Assembly (NCBI GenBank): GCA_030035585.1
Contig: CM057461.1
Coordinates: 3,263,001-3,327,000 of the forward strand
DNA length: 64,000 nucleotides
Direction of reading: 5' to 3'
Source: Dugong dugon
Taxonomy: Eukaryota; Chordata; Mammalia; Sirenia; Dugongidae
Of the stretch, positions 45,313-56,030 are shown in pieces. The position numbers and the translations under genes were made by a program. Numbering within the stretch: position 1 is the stretch's first letter; each line of letters begins with the position of its first letter. The notes beneath the pieces were generated by a model. It did no database searches. It was not told the origin of the DNA and worked only from the letters and a program-made list of their open reading frames with translations.

Positions 45313-45556
45313 ACTAAGGAGCAGGTACCCATCCCTGCACCTGGGAAGCCAAATGCCTTGGTTCACGGTCCCTCAGTGGACCCGACACCCACCCCTGTGC
45401 CCAGGGAGCCAGATGCCCTGGTTCACAGTCCCTCAGTGGACCAGATGCCCACCCCTGAACCTGGGGAGCCAGATGCCCTACTTCATGGTCCCTCAGTGGA
45501 CCCGACACCCACCCCTGTGCCCAGGGAGCCAGATGCCCTGGTTACAGTCCCTCAAG
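45313..45556. repeat. Minisatellite, exact 60-bp period, about 4 copies
   Basis: Units begin near 45301 (partial), 45361, 45421, 45481 and 45541 (partial). Core 'ggtccctcagtgga' and 'gggagccagatgccct'. Most of units 45361-45420 and 45481-45540 is identical, whereas 45421-45480 differs, an A-B-A order hinting at a 120-bp higher-order step. The 204-codon frame at 45143-45757 crosses it with a 20-residue repeat; no evidence that it is a gene. Confidence 0.95.
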
Positions 45557-46273
45557 GATCAAATGGAGTGGAGGGGAGTGGCACCCCAAGAACCAGGCAG
45601 GCAGAAGCAACCCATGCCCTGTGGTCCACCCAACCCAGGGCTTCTCAATTACACACTCTCCTTTATGCCTTTGCGTGGCTGTGTGCTTATTAGTCTGCCT
45701 CTTTTGTCAGAGTCCGCAGTTAGTGAGGGTGAGAACACAGGGCCTGGCACAGAGTGAGCGCTCAGGACATGTTTGGAGGGAGCTTGATTCTGTGTTGGGG
45801 TTGCTAAGAAATCACTTTCTTCCATCACCTGACAGGAGATCCTGATGGTTTCTAGTTATCCTTGGGTTAAGTCAACTCACATTAAAGATGAATCACAGGG
45901 AGGGAGGGGTCTGTGGATTCCAAAATGCCGTGTATCCCAGGGCATGGCTTTCTATGGGCCCTGTGAGTACCCACAACCAGAACTTCTGCCAGGTGTTGGA
46001 GATTCGAGGCTGCTTTCTGGGAAGCCCTGAGCCTCTAATTGCAGCATCCCTGCCTCAGAGCACTGAGCCCAACTGGGAGGTGCTGGATTCTGCACTGTGT
46101 TGTGAGAACAACAGCCCTACCTTTTGTGCTCTGGGGGGATCTGCTCTTTGAGCCGAAGGGGAACTCTGAGAATGCAGTGAGGGTCAGCTGCCACATCCAG
46201 ACCTGATATCTGGCCTCGGGTAAACAAGCAGAGACAACACATGAGGGAATGCCACTGGCTACCTTTGCTCCCG
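45557..46273. other. Single-copy DNA
   Basis: 'gggcctggcacagagtgagc' (45738-45760) is a possible L2/MIR relic. Nothing else recognised. Confidence 0.4.
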
Positions 46274-46467
46274 GAGCCTTGCTGGCGCAGTGGTTAAGTG
46301 CTCGGCTGCTAACCGAAAGATTGGCAGCTCGAACCCACCAGCCATTCCATGGGAGAACGATGCTTCCGTAAAGATTACATCCTTGGAAACCCTCCGGGGC
46401 AGTTCTGCTCTGTCCTATAGGGTCACCGTGAGTCAGGATTGACCCTACGGCAACGGCTTTCGTTTAA
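46274..46467 (+). mobile_element. AfroSINE, well preserved
   Basis: 'gagccttgctggcgcagtgg', B-box-like 'gctcgaaccc', tail 'accgtgagtcaggattgacc'. Body slightly shortened. Confidence 0.93.
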
Positions 46468-46576
46468 CTAGACCCAACCTTAATTTTGAGAAAAAGGAAA
46501 CTGAGCGTTATTTCTCTCATCTTTGAGGCTGAGACACTGATGTGTCATCTTGGCTCTGATTTCTGTGCAGCAGGAA

Positions 46577-46996
46577 TGTCTTAGCTAGTGCTGCTATGAC
46601 AGAAATTGCACAAGTGGGAGGCTTTAAAGAACAGAAATTTATTTTCCCACAGCTCAGGAGGCTAGAAGCCTGAATTCAGGGTGCCAGTTCTAGGGAAAGT
46701 CTCTCTCTATGTCGGCTTTGGGGGAAGATCCTAGTCTCAGCTTCGGTAACCCCAATGTTCTCCACTTCCTTGGTGATCTCCACGTGGCACCTGTCTTCAC
46801 CCATGTCTGCTCGCTTGTCTCTGTGTCTAATCTGATCGTTTTATATCTCAAAAGTCATTGGTTTAGACCCACCCTACGCTGACATGGCCTCATTAACATA
46901 ACAAAGAAAATCCTGTTCCCAATGGGATTACACGCACAAGTGTAGTGGTTAGGATCCCACAACATATTTTGGGGGGACACAGTTCAATCCATAGAT
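46577..46996 (-). mobile_element. Solo LTR, ERVL-MaLR type
   Basis: Minus-strand member of the family at 52447-53016: 'tatggattgaactgtgtccc' near its start, 'gttatgttaatgaggccatg' inside, 'agcactagctaagaca' at the end. AGGAA (46572-46576) and AGGAG (46997-47001) are a 4/5 matching duplication. Confidence 0.85.
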
Positions 46997-47042
46997 AGGA
47001 GTGAACACACTGGGGAAAGTGAGAACACAAAACATCTCCTCA

Positions 47043-47272
47043 CTGTGGCCCTGGCTCACCTGGTGTTCACCTGGCCCACCAGGTGCTCACATGACCCACC
47101 TGGTGCTCCGACCTGGCTTACCAGGTGCTCGCCTGGCCCAGCTGGTGTTTGCCTGGCTCACCTGGTGTTCGCCTGGCCCACCTGGTATTTGGCCCACCTG
47201 GTGTTGTCCTGGCCCAGCTGGTGCTCCCCTGGCCCACCTGGTGCTCTCCTGGCCCACCTGGTCTTCACAGCG
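47043..47272. repeat. Minisatellite, about 11 copies of a 20-21 bp unit, E-box array
   Basis: Unit close to 'cctggcccacctggtgctc'. The stretch holds about a dozen CANNTG boxes (mostly CACCTG, some CAGGTG and CAGCTG). Open frames of 86-122 codons on both strands follow from the stop-free unit. Confidence 0.93.
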
Positions 47273-47479
47273 TCTGCCTCTGCGAGGCCAGTCATGGTTG
47301 TCCTTTCCTCCAGTGTGACTCCATGTGTGTGACATCGAGGCGGCCATCGGTGTTGTCCCTCTGTAAACCTGGTGACCCCCTGGGAAGCCTTCAGGTCCCA
47401 GTAAGACTTTTGCTCATATTTTCCATGAAACCCTCCTCAAACGCGCTGGCCGTGGGCTCACAGCAGACTTGCCCGTCTC

Positions 47480-47600
47480 TGCATGGCTTCTAGTTCATTC
47501 ATTCACTTCATGGTCATTGAGTGACTGAGTTGTGCCAGGCTCTGGGCTAGACTCTGGGGACGGAGTGTGGACAGGTAGAACTGTCCCTGTCTCCTGGGGT
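47480..47600 (-). mobile_element. L2-like relic
   Basis: 'ttcattcattcacttcatgg' and 'tgtgccaggctctgggctag' resemble the 3' end of L2 in antisense. Confidence 0.45.
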
Positions 47601-49246
47601 TTAGAGACCAGCGGGGGGACCACGGAGGGTGACTGCTGGACAACAGTCTCATCTAAGGGGTGTACCTCCTATAGCCTCAGCACAGGATTCCCTTTGCGAG
47701 TAGGTGCCCAATGATGCTGAAATTTCCTATTTGTCCAGATAAACCAGAAACACAGATTTTTCTATGAAATACCTTGTTTTTTAAAATGTTACCAAAAAAA
47801 GTAAAAACACAGGCTGGTCTGGCCAGAAAGATCAGATCTGTGAGCTTAATCTGGCCCCGGGTTGCTCATGCGTGACCCCTGCTTTCACCCCCTTGCGTCC
47901 ACCCAGCCAGGGGCCCAGGCCACTCCCAGCCAGAGGCCAAAGGTGGCTGGACTGGCTTCCGAGAGAGGAAAGCTCTGACTCAGACGTGGATCGAAGGCCA
48001 GCGGGAGCAGCCTGTGTTTAGGTTGCTGCCCTGTTTCCCAGCTCGACTGAGAAGGGACGATGCAGATGCGAATAGAAAAGAAATGTGCTCGGAGGACTGA
48101 AGGGAAATCAGCTCTGCCTGCTGAGCGGCCTTGGGTTTGTCTGAGTCTGGGCAGGGGCACTGGAGACTCATATTTTATCCAAGCTAGCTCTCCCATTCAT
48201 AATGTTACATTTACCATTTATTTCTTCATCTGCCCCAGCGGAGCTGGATGGAATCTAACGGCAGTTCTGTGAGTTCACTTTTCTTTCCAGAGCTGGGCGG
48301 AGTCGGGCTCAGAGCTGCCTGCTACCTGGACCCCCAGCTCACCCTCCATCATTTTTCGTTTATTTTTCCTTCTTCTGTGATGGCTTTTTCTCTTAGTGGT
48401 CCCTTTTATCTCGTCTGTGATGAAACAGTAAGCGGAGCTGTAGGTTGCCTTTAGTATTAGCTTGTTTTGTTTCCAGCCTTTCTATTATTTAACCTGCACC
48501 CACTGGGAGGTAAGCCATGCCCTGTCGTGGAGACCCGTGGAAGAGGCAGGCCAACCTGCCCAACAGGCAGAGGGAGTGTGTGGAAACACATCCACCTGGA
48601 AACTGCAGGTCAGGATTTGCTTGGGCTGGAGGATTGCCTTTGCCAGCCCGCTAGGCCTGTCAGAAGTTGCTGCAGTGAGTGACCACTTGGGTCCTCACAA
48701 AGCAGAGAGAGCTGAGGAGGAAAATGAAATCCTGGATCAATTTCTCTGTTTGGAGACATTAACTTATGTTCAGCTGAAAAAGAGAAAGAATCCCAACTGA
48801 CCCAAGGTAATTGTCACAACAGATTAGCCAAAGAAACAGTGCAGGGGTTAGTGATGTTCGTACCGAAATGCAGGCGCCTCTGTGACTCTGTTACCATTCT
48901 TTGGAAAGAGCCCTGAATGGCGCTCTTTGTACTTTCAGGGCCCATCTGTAAACTCGCTCATCCTTCCCTACAAAGTCAAAACGGTGCCGACCAACTCTAG
49001 GGAAGGGAAAGATCCTTGGGTAGGGGAGCTGCCTGAGGCCCAAGGAGCCTTGTTGGTGTGGATGACTGTGTCTGGGTGTCGGGGCATCAAGAGGTGAGTT
49101 TCATGGGCAGGAGGGGCCTTGGCCATCAGCATGTGTCTGCCCTGGCTGTTCTGGCAGTTGTCTCCCCACAAACTGGAATATTGGCTTCTGCACTGAAGGA
49201 GTCACGTCGTGAGTCTTCACAGTGTGTGCCCCATGGCTGTCTTCCA
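47601..49246. other. Single-copy DNA, 1.6 kb
   Basis: No recognised repeat. Frames of 100-112 codons at 47885 (minus) and 48462 (plus) show no domain I know. 47880-48060 is moderately GC-rich, but there is no CpG island. Confidence 0.4.
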
Positions 49247-49450
49247 TGTTGTTGTTAGGTGCCGTCAAGTCGAATTTTGACTCATAGAGACTCCATGTGG
49301 CAGAGTAGAACCACCCCATAGGATTTTCTTGGCTGTGATCTTTACAGGAACAGATTGTCAGGTCTTTTCTCTCATGGAGCCGCTGGGCAGGTTGAAAATG
49401 CTGACCTTTCAGTTAGTAGCTGAGTGCTTAATGGTTGAGCCACCAGGGCT
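49247..49450 (-). mobile_element. AfroSINE, full length
   Basis: Minus-strand head 'agccctggtggctcaaccat', body 'gagaaaagacctgacaatct', tail 'ctatgagtcaaaattcgac', CAACAACA end. Confidence 0.92.
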
Positions 49451-49504
49451 ATTGCCCACTGTGTAGGTGCCCAAAAATGCTTTCAGGAATTGAAAAGAAA
49501 GGAC

Positions 49505-49605
49505 CAGCCAGGAATAGGGTGGAGTGGAGAGTGGCGGTGGAGGATGGAAAGAAAAATTGGAAAGGAAGGAGTGGAATGAGATAGAAAGAGGTGGAGTGGA
49601 TGGAA
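49505..49605 (+). repeat. Purine-rich low-complexity DNA (GGAGTGGA-like)
   Basis: About 100 bp almost without pyrimidines. Confidence 0.8.
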
Positions 49606-49630
49606 GAGATGTGCAGTTTGCTTGGCTTAG

Positions 49631-49838
49631 ATGGAGTCCCAGGGGGTGCAAATGGTTAACACACTCAGCTACTAACCAAAAGGTTTGTGGTTTGAGTCCA
49701 GCCAGAGACACCTTGGAAGAACGACCTGGTGATCTACTTCTGAAAAACCAGCCATTGAAAACCCTGTGGAGCACAGTTCTACTCTGACACATATGAGGTT
49801 GTCAAGAATTGGGGTCAACTCTACGGCAACTGGTTGGT
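49631..49838 (+). mobile_element. AfroSINE, long subfamily
   Basis: 'gtcccagggggtgcaaatgg', 'gagacaccttggaagaacga', 'tgaaaaaccagccattgaaa', tail 'ggggtcaactctacggcaac'. Confidence 0.92.
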
Positions 49839-49904
49839 TTGATTTAAAGACAGTGACTTGAGTTTACAGATTGGAGTAAGAGAGTTTTTCATTTATTGGA
49901 CTCC

Positions 49905-50760
49905 ATTCAAAGTTAAAGCAGAAACAGAATATTTGCAGAGTCTTGGTTATCTCCTCCCAAACAAGTGAAAACAGCAAGTTTAAAGTGTAGAATCTTGGCA
50001 GACAGCATCTTAGTCAACTGGTCAAGGTTTGCATCCCCAGCAACACATATTGACGTCATGTACCTCCTGATCGGATGCAGTAGCAAGGGTACATGGCTTC
50101 CGAGGTATTCCTCCCAATAGTGTGTGACCACAATCAAATCATGAGAAAACATCAGACAAACTCAAACGGAAGGACTTTTTACAAAGTACTTGACCAACAC
50201 CCTTCAGAAATGTCAAGGTCAAGAAAGATAAGGAAAGACTGAGGAGCTGACCCAGCTCGGAAGAGACGAAGAACCCCTGGCAACCACGTGAAATGTGCCA
50301 TCCTGTAATGGATCCTGGAACAGAAAAAAAGATGTTAGTGGAAAAGCTTGTGAAATCCAAGTAAGTTCTGTAGTCCAGTTAGAAGTTATTGTACCAAGAC
50401 TAACTCTGAGTTTTGGTCAATGTTTTATGGCTATGTAAGATGTTAGCACAAGGAGCCTGGTAGTGCAACAGTTAAGCTCTCGGCTACTAATCACAAGGTT
50501 ACCAGTTCAAACCTACACAGTGGAGCTGCAGGATAAAACACCTGACAATCTGCTCCCATAAAGATTGCAGCCTAGAAAACCCTATGGCGCCGTTATGGGG
50601 TCATTATGAATTGAAATTTACTCAACGGAACCTAATAAGAACAAGATGTCACCATGAAGGGAACTGAGTGAAGGGTATATGGGTCCCCTTTGTACTCTCT
50701 CTGCAACTCTTTTGTAGGTCTAAAATTATCTCAAAATTGGGAAAAAAAAAAAAAACTGTT
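49905..50760 (+). mobile_element. Old L1 3' UTR and tail
   Basis: 'gaggtattcctcccaatagt', 'gatcctggaacagaaaaaaag', 'tatgtaagatgttagcac' and 'gggtatatgggtcccctttg' follow the order of a common old L1 3' end. Closes with a poly(A) at about 50742-50755. Interrupted by the SINE below. Confidence 0.85.
50452..50645 (+). mobile_element. AfroSINE inside the L1 3' UTR
   Basis: 'aaggagcctggtagtgcaac' to 'cattatgaattgaaatttac' with an AATAAGAACAAG end. AAGATGTTAGCAC before and AAGATGTCACCAT after it are a partly decayed target duplication. Confidence 0.88.
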
Positions 50761-52207
50761 GAGAAAAACGCTGCTCAGAGATGTCCCCTCCATCATATCT
50801 GAAAATGTGTAATAACTTATGCCAACAAAGACACCTGACCTTTCTCTTTCATTCTATATTCACGTTTTAATCATGCACATTGAAGTCACTGGTGTGCCCC
50901 AAGGACATATGACAACAGGCACAGCTGAAATCTCATGAATAAATTACCCAGTATACGCTGTAGCGGACTGTTTCGTTTTCCTGTGGCTCGAGGGACTTCT
51001 GCCTCTTGTCCACTGCAAATGCTAGGAGGTGTCCTTGATGAAAGTGAAGGTCTGGATGGCCGTGGACACCAAGACCACTACTGTGTCCCTGAAGGTGGAT
51101 GGAGGGGGATGGACACTGGAATTCTGCAGGTGACAGTTTTGGTCTGGTTGCCAAGAACAGAGATCTGTTCCAGTGAGCTCAGCAACAACCCCAAAGACAT
51201 AAGAACTCTTGTCTGGCTAAGTCTTCTCTGAGGCTGAGTCTTAAAAAAGTTGAGATGTGGCTCCATGCATGGAGTAGAAGTTGGTGGCCATTCCAGGGAG
51301 TTTGTCATGTTCAGGGTCATGTGCTATGTTTTATCATGGTGAGCTCCCTGATTGGGGCCAAATACCGATTCCTTGCTCTACAAAGAAAGAGAGTGTCTCA
51401 GTCAGCTATTGCCACAATGATGTTGTGTAACAAACTGCCTGTAGCTGAATGTGTGACAACATCAACCGTGTGCATCTCACTCATGCGTCTTCATGTTAAT
51501 CACAGTTTATTTGGACTAGACTGGGTTTAGTTCAGGCTTTGGATTCAGGGCAAGTTTGTTCCAGGGGTGGATCATTCTTCTGGGACCACCAGGCAACAAG
51601 AACGGGGGACAGTTTAGATGACCTGTGGTAGTTTGAAGCTGAAACTACCCACTTGGCTTTGCTCTCCATCTTTTTTATTGTTACTGAATTTTGGTTTTCA
51701 TTTAGGGAAATTCTTCCCACCCATCCCACATGGCCCTGGAGGACTTTGTCAGCCAGGATGCTTGGCCCTGCCCTGCCCTGGCATGTGGGTGGTCTTCTGA
51801 CCAGGCACATGCAGTCAGAGGACGCTGTCTCCTTCTCTGCTGGCCATGGGGGCTGGTCCAGGGAAGGGCACTCTAACAAGGCAAATGGTGAGTGAAAACA
51901 CTGGCTCTCTTTGTGCTGGCTGCCAACCCAGGAAGCCACAAATCCCACATGGTGGTCCACTCCCTGGCAATGGGACAGGAAGAAGACAAAAAAGATGGAA
52001 GCTGAGGTGAACTATGGAGACAGAACTCACCTGTCCCTGAGCCCTAGGACCCACCTGGACCTGGAAACCCATCCCCTGAGGTTCAGAGTTCTGGGGATTG
52101 CAAAATCCCTTTTTATAGGAACTAACTTTACTTTTTTTTCCCTACACATTTAACCAGAGTTTAACCAATGCATGACCATTATAGAAGGCAGTACCTCCTC
52201 ATGCACC
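50761..52207. other. Single-copy or very old repeat DNA
   Basis: 51395-51430 ('cagtcagctattgccacaat') resembles the edge of an old mammalian repeat. The 142-codon minus frame 51532-51960 has no motif I know, and 51815-52072 overlaps it in another phase. Confidence 0.35.
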
Positions 52208-52340
52208 TCTTTCAAACATCTTTATGAAATAGAATTCACACGCCATAAAAGTCACCCCTTGAAAGTGTGCAGTTAAATGTTTTGTAAGGATATCCAGGGA
52301 GCTGTGCAGCCATCACCACCATCTAAGTGGAGAACCTTTT
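52208..52340 (-). mobile_element. Old L1 fragment
   Basis: 'gaaatagaattcacacgcca' and 'gagctgtgcagccatcacca' match an old L1 3' region in antisense. Confidence 0.65.
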
Positions 52341-52446
52341 AGTAATGCACATTTTAACCTCTCAGACCTCAGGTAGGAAGCAGGGGACTTGAGATCGATT
52401 GTCAGCTTGTCATATTTCCCACATGGGCTCTTCCCTGGAAGGGCTG

Positions 52447-53016
52447 TGTAATGGACTGAATCATGTCCCCCAAAACTATGTGTTATAAACCGTAAACCCC
52501 TATACCTGTGGCTGTAATCCCTTTTGGGAACAGAGTTTTCTTTGTTATGTTAATGAGGACGTATCAGTGTTGGGTCGTCTTAAACTAATCATTTTTGGGA
52601 AATAAAGGAGCAGATTGGGCAGAGAGCACAGTGGGGAAGATACATGCCATGTGAAGATTGCCCAGGAACAGAAGCTGTAAAGAGAAAGCCTTCCCCTAGA
52701 GCTGGTGTCCTGAACTCAGACTTCTAACCCCCTAAGCCTTGGAGCCCTGGTGGCGCAGTAGTTAAGAACTATAGTTACCAACCAAAAGGATGACAGTTCA
52801 AATCCACCAGCCACCCCTTGGAAATCCTATGGGGCAGTTCTACTGTGTCCTATAGGGTCACTATGAGTTGGAATCAACTTGATGGCAACTGGTTTGGGTT
52901 TCTTTGTTGTTGTTGTTGGTTTTTTAACCTCCTAAACTTCGAGAAAATAAATTTCTGTTCATTAAAGCCACCAACTTGTGATACTTCTGCTATAGCAGGA
53001 CTAGAGAACTCAGACA
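52447..53016 (+). mobile_element. Solo LTR, ERVL-MaLR type, perfect 5-bp duplication
   Basis: Same family as 46577-46996. Starts 'tgtaatggactgaatcatgt', has 'gttatgttaatgaggacgta', AATAAA at about 52946, and ends 'gagaactcagaca'. GGCTG flanks both ends (52442-52446, 53017-53021). It holds a SINE at 52741-52924, so the LTR itself is about 390 bp. Confidence 0.9.
52741..52924 (+). mobile_element. AfroSINE, short form, inside the LTR
   Basis: 'ggagccctggtggcgcagta', 'ccccttggaaatcctatggg', tail 'ctatgagttggaatcaactt', ending in a GTT repeat. LTR text repeats on either side ('aaccccctaagcctt' and 'aacctcctaaactt'). Confidence 0.93.
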
Positions 53017-53291
53017 GGCTGATATTTCTTGCAGCCAAGATGCATCCTGGGCTTGACCTGCTATGTCTGGAATAGGTTCCCCTAACGATATCTTTCTCTG
53101 GGCAGGGTTATGTTGTCCAGAGGATTTTTGTTATAGACCAATCAAGACAAGGAAATAATCGTTGGAATCTCATTTTTGGATTAATATTTCTCCTTGGGAA
53201 TCTGATCATGGGAGGTCCCCATTGTTTGGCTCTGTGACCATTCTTCACGGTGTTGTTTGGGCTTATTGCATACATAACCTCTGATGAGCTC

Positions 53292-53494
53292 AGGGCTGGA
53301 TCACCCAATAAGCAAGGTGCGCACGGGCTTACTTGTGCTTACTTATGAATCTCTAGGGACCAATTTCACCTGTTTTTCTTCGATGTGATGAAATTCATGT
53401 GAAATTGTATACTACAGATTCGTGAGTAAAATTAAACCCATGCATGTACCTTGCTTACCATAAACTGGACTGTGCTCACTGGTAATCTGCCCCT
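53292..53494. mobile_element. Palindromic MITE-like element, copy C
   Basis: Left end 'gggctggatcacccaataag' mirrors the right end 'ctcactggtaatctgcccct'. Inner mirror pairs 'caatttcacctg' with 'catgtgaaattg'. About 200 bp; no ORF. Confidence 0.65.
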
Positions 53495-53961
53495 AGGTAA
53501 GCTATGCTGGGAATTTGACTGAAAATAATTTGAAATGAAAAAAAAAAAAAAAGGTAGATTTTTGGACTAGGGTGCAGAATGGCTTTAGAGTTTACTCAAT
53601 TATTTAGGATTAAAGAAATAAATGAATTAGACTCTGTGCTCCATTTGCAAGGCCCTTCTATGGGTGATCATCTGACATTGACAGTGAACAAGAACAAGGA
53701 CATTATGAAGAATGTTGGCTTGATATAATGGCTTAAGTGGTTGGAGAGATACTAGTGGGGGCTCCTAGTGGGAACCAAAGCCTACTCTCTGTTTCTCAGG
53801 GGCTGTTATATCTAAACCCCTTTGTTTATTCTGTCTCATTTTTGTTTGACAGGCTTTCTCTGCTCCCATGCACACAAACATGGCTGAGACACCTCAGTTA
53901 CATAAATGGAAGACTCATGCCCATCTGGTAATGACTGTATGTCTCTGAGTCTTTATTATAG
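53495..53961. other. Single-copy DNA with A-run
   Basis: Poly(A) at about 53538-53552. Nothing else recognised. Confidence 0.4.
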
Positions 53962-54167
53962 GTGTCCCGGTGGTGCAAACAGTTAAGCACTTAACTACCA
54001 GCCTAGAGACCGGTGATTTGAACTCACCCAGAGGCACCTCTGAAGACAGGCCTGGTGATCTGCTTCTGAAAGGTCACCACTTTGAAAACCTTATGGAACA
54101 AGTGTACTCTGCATACAGGTAGTCGCCATGGGTTGGAATTGACTCAACGGCAACTAATAACAACATC
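53962..54167 (+). mobile_element. AfroSINE, long subfamily
   Basis: 'gtgtcccggtggtgcaaaca', 'cacccagaggcacctctgaa', 'gcctggtgatctgcttctga', tail 'ccatgggttggaattgactc'. Confidence 0.92.
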
Positions 54168-54811
54168 GAATCTTAATTCCCAAAATGGGCTGGTTAGTAT
54201 TGGGGAAGAGTGCCCCATGCCACACTGGGCAGCTGTGGCTAGGGTGGCAGGTGGACCGCTTCATCATCAGGATTGTGCCTAGGCTCATTCGCAGAGAAGT
54301 ACACTGTGGACTGGACAAGCCAGGTGCTCTAAAATGGGTATCCCCTTGACCTTGAGCCGAGCAGACAGACCGCTATAGTGAAGCTACAGCCCAGATCAAA
54401 GGCATGACAGAAAGGGGGGAAAAATAGACAGAATCCTGCTAAGGTGGGCTTGATTTAAGTTAGAGAACTCCTAACTTTAGTCAGCTGCAGAACGTTCTTG
54501 TGATCAGCTTAATATCTAGAAATTCCTCCCCACTCATTCCCTAAAATTTAAAATGAGAGTTAGCTCCTTGTCATGACATTCAGAAGATTCTTCAAAATGC
54601 AGAGTAGTATCACAGTGATATCTGAATGTGCCCCTCCCATCCCTAAAGTTTGGGTGTAGGAACCAGAAGTTCCTCTTCAAGACTTGCTGAATCTGGAGGC
54701 TCAGTGTCTGGGATCTAGTCATGTGCCGAACCAGCTCACCCAGCTGATGACAACAGCTGGTTAAATATGCAGGTCTTTAGCAACCCTGCTGTTAAACTGT
54801 TGGAAGTTTAG
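54168..54811. other. Single-copy DNA
   Basis: Nothing recognised. Confidence 0.4.
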
Positions 54812-54985
54812 ATAGAGGGTCAGAGAACACCATCAACGACATGATACAATTGCCACAGCGATGGGCTCAGACATACCAATGAGCAGGAAGGTGGTGCAGG
54901 ACCCTGCCACGTTTCATTCTGTTGTACACAAGGTCTCCACAAGTCGAAGACAACTCAACGGCACCCAACAACAACCACCAACAAC
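54812..54985 (+). mobile_element. RTE 3' end fragment
   Basis: 'tagagggtcagagaacacca', 'gccacagcgatgggctcaga', tail 'ccacaagtcgaagacaactc' with a long CAAC-rich end. Confidence 0.85.
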
Positions 54986-55284
54986 AAAACCTTGAAATCA
55001 TCCATGGCAGGAGTATTTACACCATAGGAATTGATAAACTGAGGCTTTTTTTTTTTTCCACATACTTGCATTTATTTTTGAGATTCTTTATAAAGCCCAG
55101 AAGGCTGTGAAAAGCATTTTCGCCCTAGGGTCAGTGATAACATCTGTCAAATTAAGAAAATCTACATTTAAGAAAGCGTAACATAGAGAGAGGGTAAAAT
55201 GTTATTCTTCCTTCCACCTTGTTGGACAAGGTTTGTGATTATTATTTAAAGTTTCATATTGGTAACCATCTCACAATCACGCAT
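54986..55284. other. AT-rich spacer
   Basis: T-run at about 55047-55058. Nothing recognised. Confidence 0.35.
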
Positions 55285-55424
55285 GACACAGTGGCTGTAA
55301 CAATGGGCTCAAGCATAACAACAATTGTGAGCATGGTGCAGGACCGGGCAGTGTTTTGTTCTGTGGTGCACAGGGTCGCTATGAGCCGGAACTGACTCAA
55401 TGGCACCTGAAAACGACAACAACA
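55285..55424 (+). mobile_element. RTE 3' end fragment
   Basis: 'gacacagtggctgtaacaat' to 'gctatgagccggaactgactc', ending AACGACAACAAC. Confidence 0.88.
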
Positions 55425-55520
55425 TGTTGCAGTATTTAAAATAGCAGCAGGGTCACCCGTGATGGAAAAGTTTCAGTTGAGCTAAGACAGACTAGGGGAA
55501 AAGGCCTGGCAATCTACTTC
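55425..55520 (+). mobile_element. RTE 5' UTR fragment directly after an RTE 3' end
   Basis: 'aaaatagcagcagggtcacc' and 'agctaagacagactagggga' are 5' UTR text seen also at 7030-7130 and 30590-30670. The 3'-then-5' order suggests two insertions side by side. Confidence 0.7.
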
Positions 55521-55522
55521 TT

Positions 55523-55835
55523 TTTTGTTATTATTATTATTTTTTTTATTGTGCATTAGGTAAAAGTTTACAGAGCAAATTAGTCTCCCATTCCAGTCTG
55601 TACATAAGGTGTCCCATGACGTTGGGTTCATTCCCTTCAATGCGCCAGTACTCTCCCCTTTCCCATCCTAGTTTCTCTGTTTCCTTTCATCCTGACTTTC
55701 TGTCCCTTGCTGCCTTCTCATCTTTGCTTTTGGGCAAATATCACCCTTTTGATCTCTTATAATGGCTTGTTCTAAGGAGCACGTTCCTCTCGGGTGTTAC
55801 TGTTTATTTTATGAGCCTGTCTATGGTTTGGCTCA
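55523..55835 (-). mobile_element. Repeat X, 3' part
   Basis: The minus strand ends 'ctgtaaacttttacctaatg' and an A-rich tail, as in 7600-7742 and 7969-8725. 5'-truncated before the open frame described for the other copies. Confidence 0.7.
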
Positions 55836-55854
55836 CCAGAGGAGCAAGTTTACC

Positions 55855-56030
55855 CCCGGTTCAAATCCTAGCTCAGCCTTCAACTCGTTGTCTCACTTTG
55901 GATTTGTTACATAATGTCCCTGTGCCTCAGTTTCATCATCCGTGCAATGAAGACACTAACGGTATGTATCTCACGGGGTTGGGAGGTGTTACTGGGAGAC
56001 GTAGATGAGGTAAGACATTGAAAGCTCTCC
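55855..56030 (+). mobile_element. MIR, fairly complete
   Basis: 'ggttcaaatcctagctcagc', 'gtccctgtgcctcagtttca', 'ggtatgtatctcacggggtt' follow the MIR consensus in order. Confidence 0.75.

Noticed and set aside
45143..45757. 204-codon frame with Pro-rich 20-residue repeats as a mucin-like gene
   Set aside because: Repeat period divisible by three keeps it open by chance. Other frames on both strands are open too, and no flanking exon features are seen.
49505..49605. Satellite-type GGAAT array
   Set aside because: Only low-complexity purine DNA with no regular period.
51532..51960. 142-codon minus frame as an exon
   Set aside because: No domain, no convincing splice sites, overlapped by open frames in other phases. 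Old repeat DNA is a likelier source.
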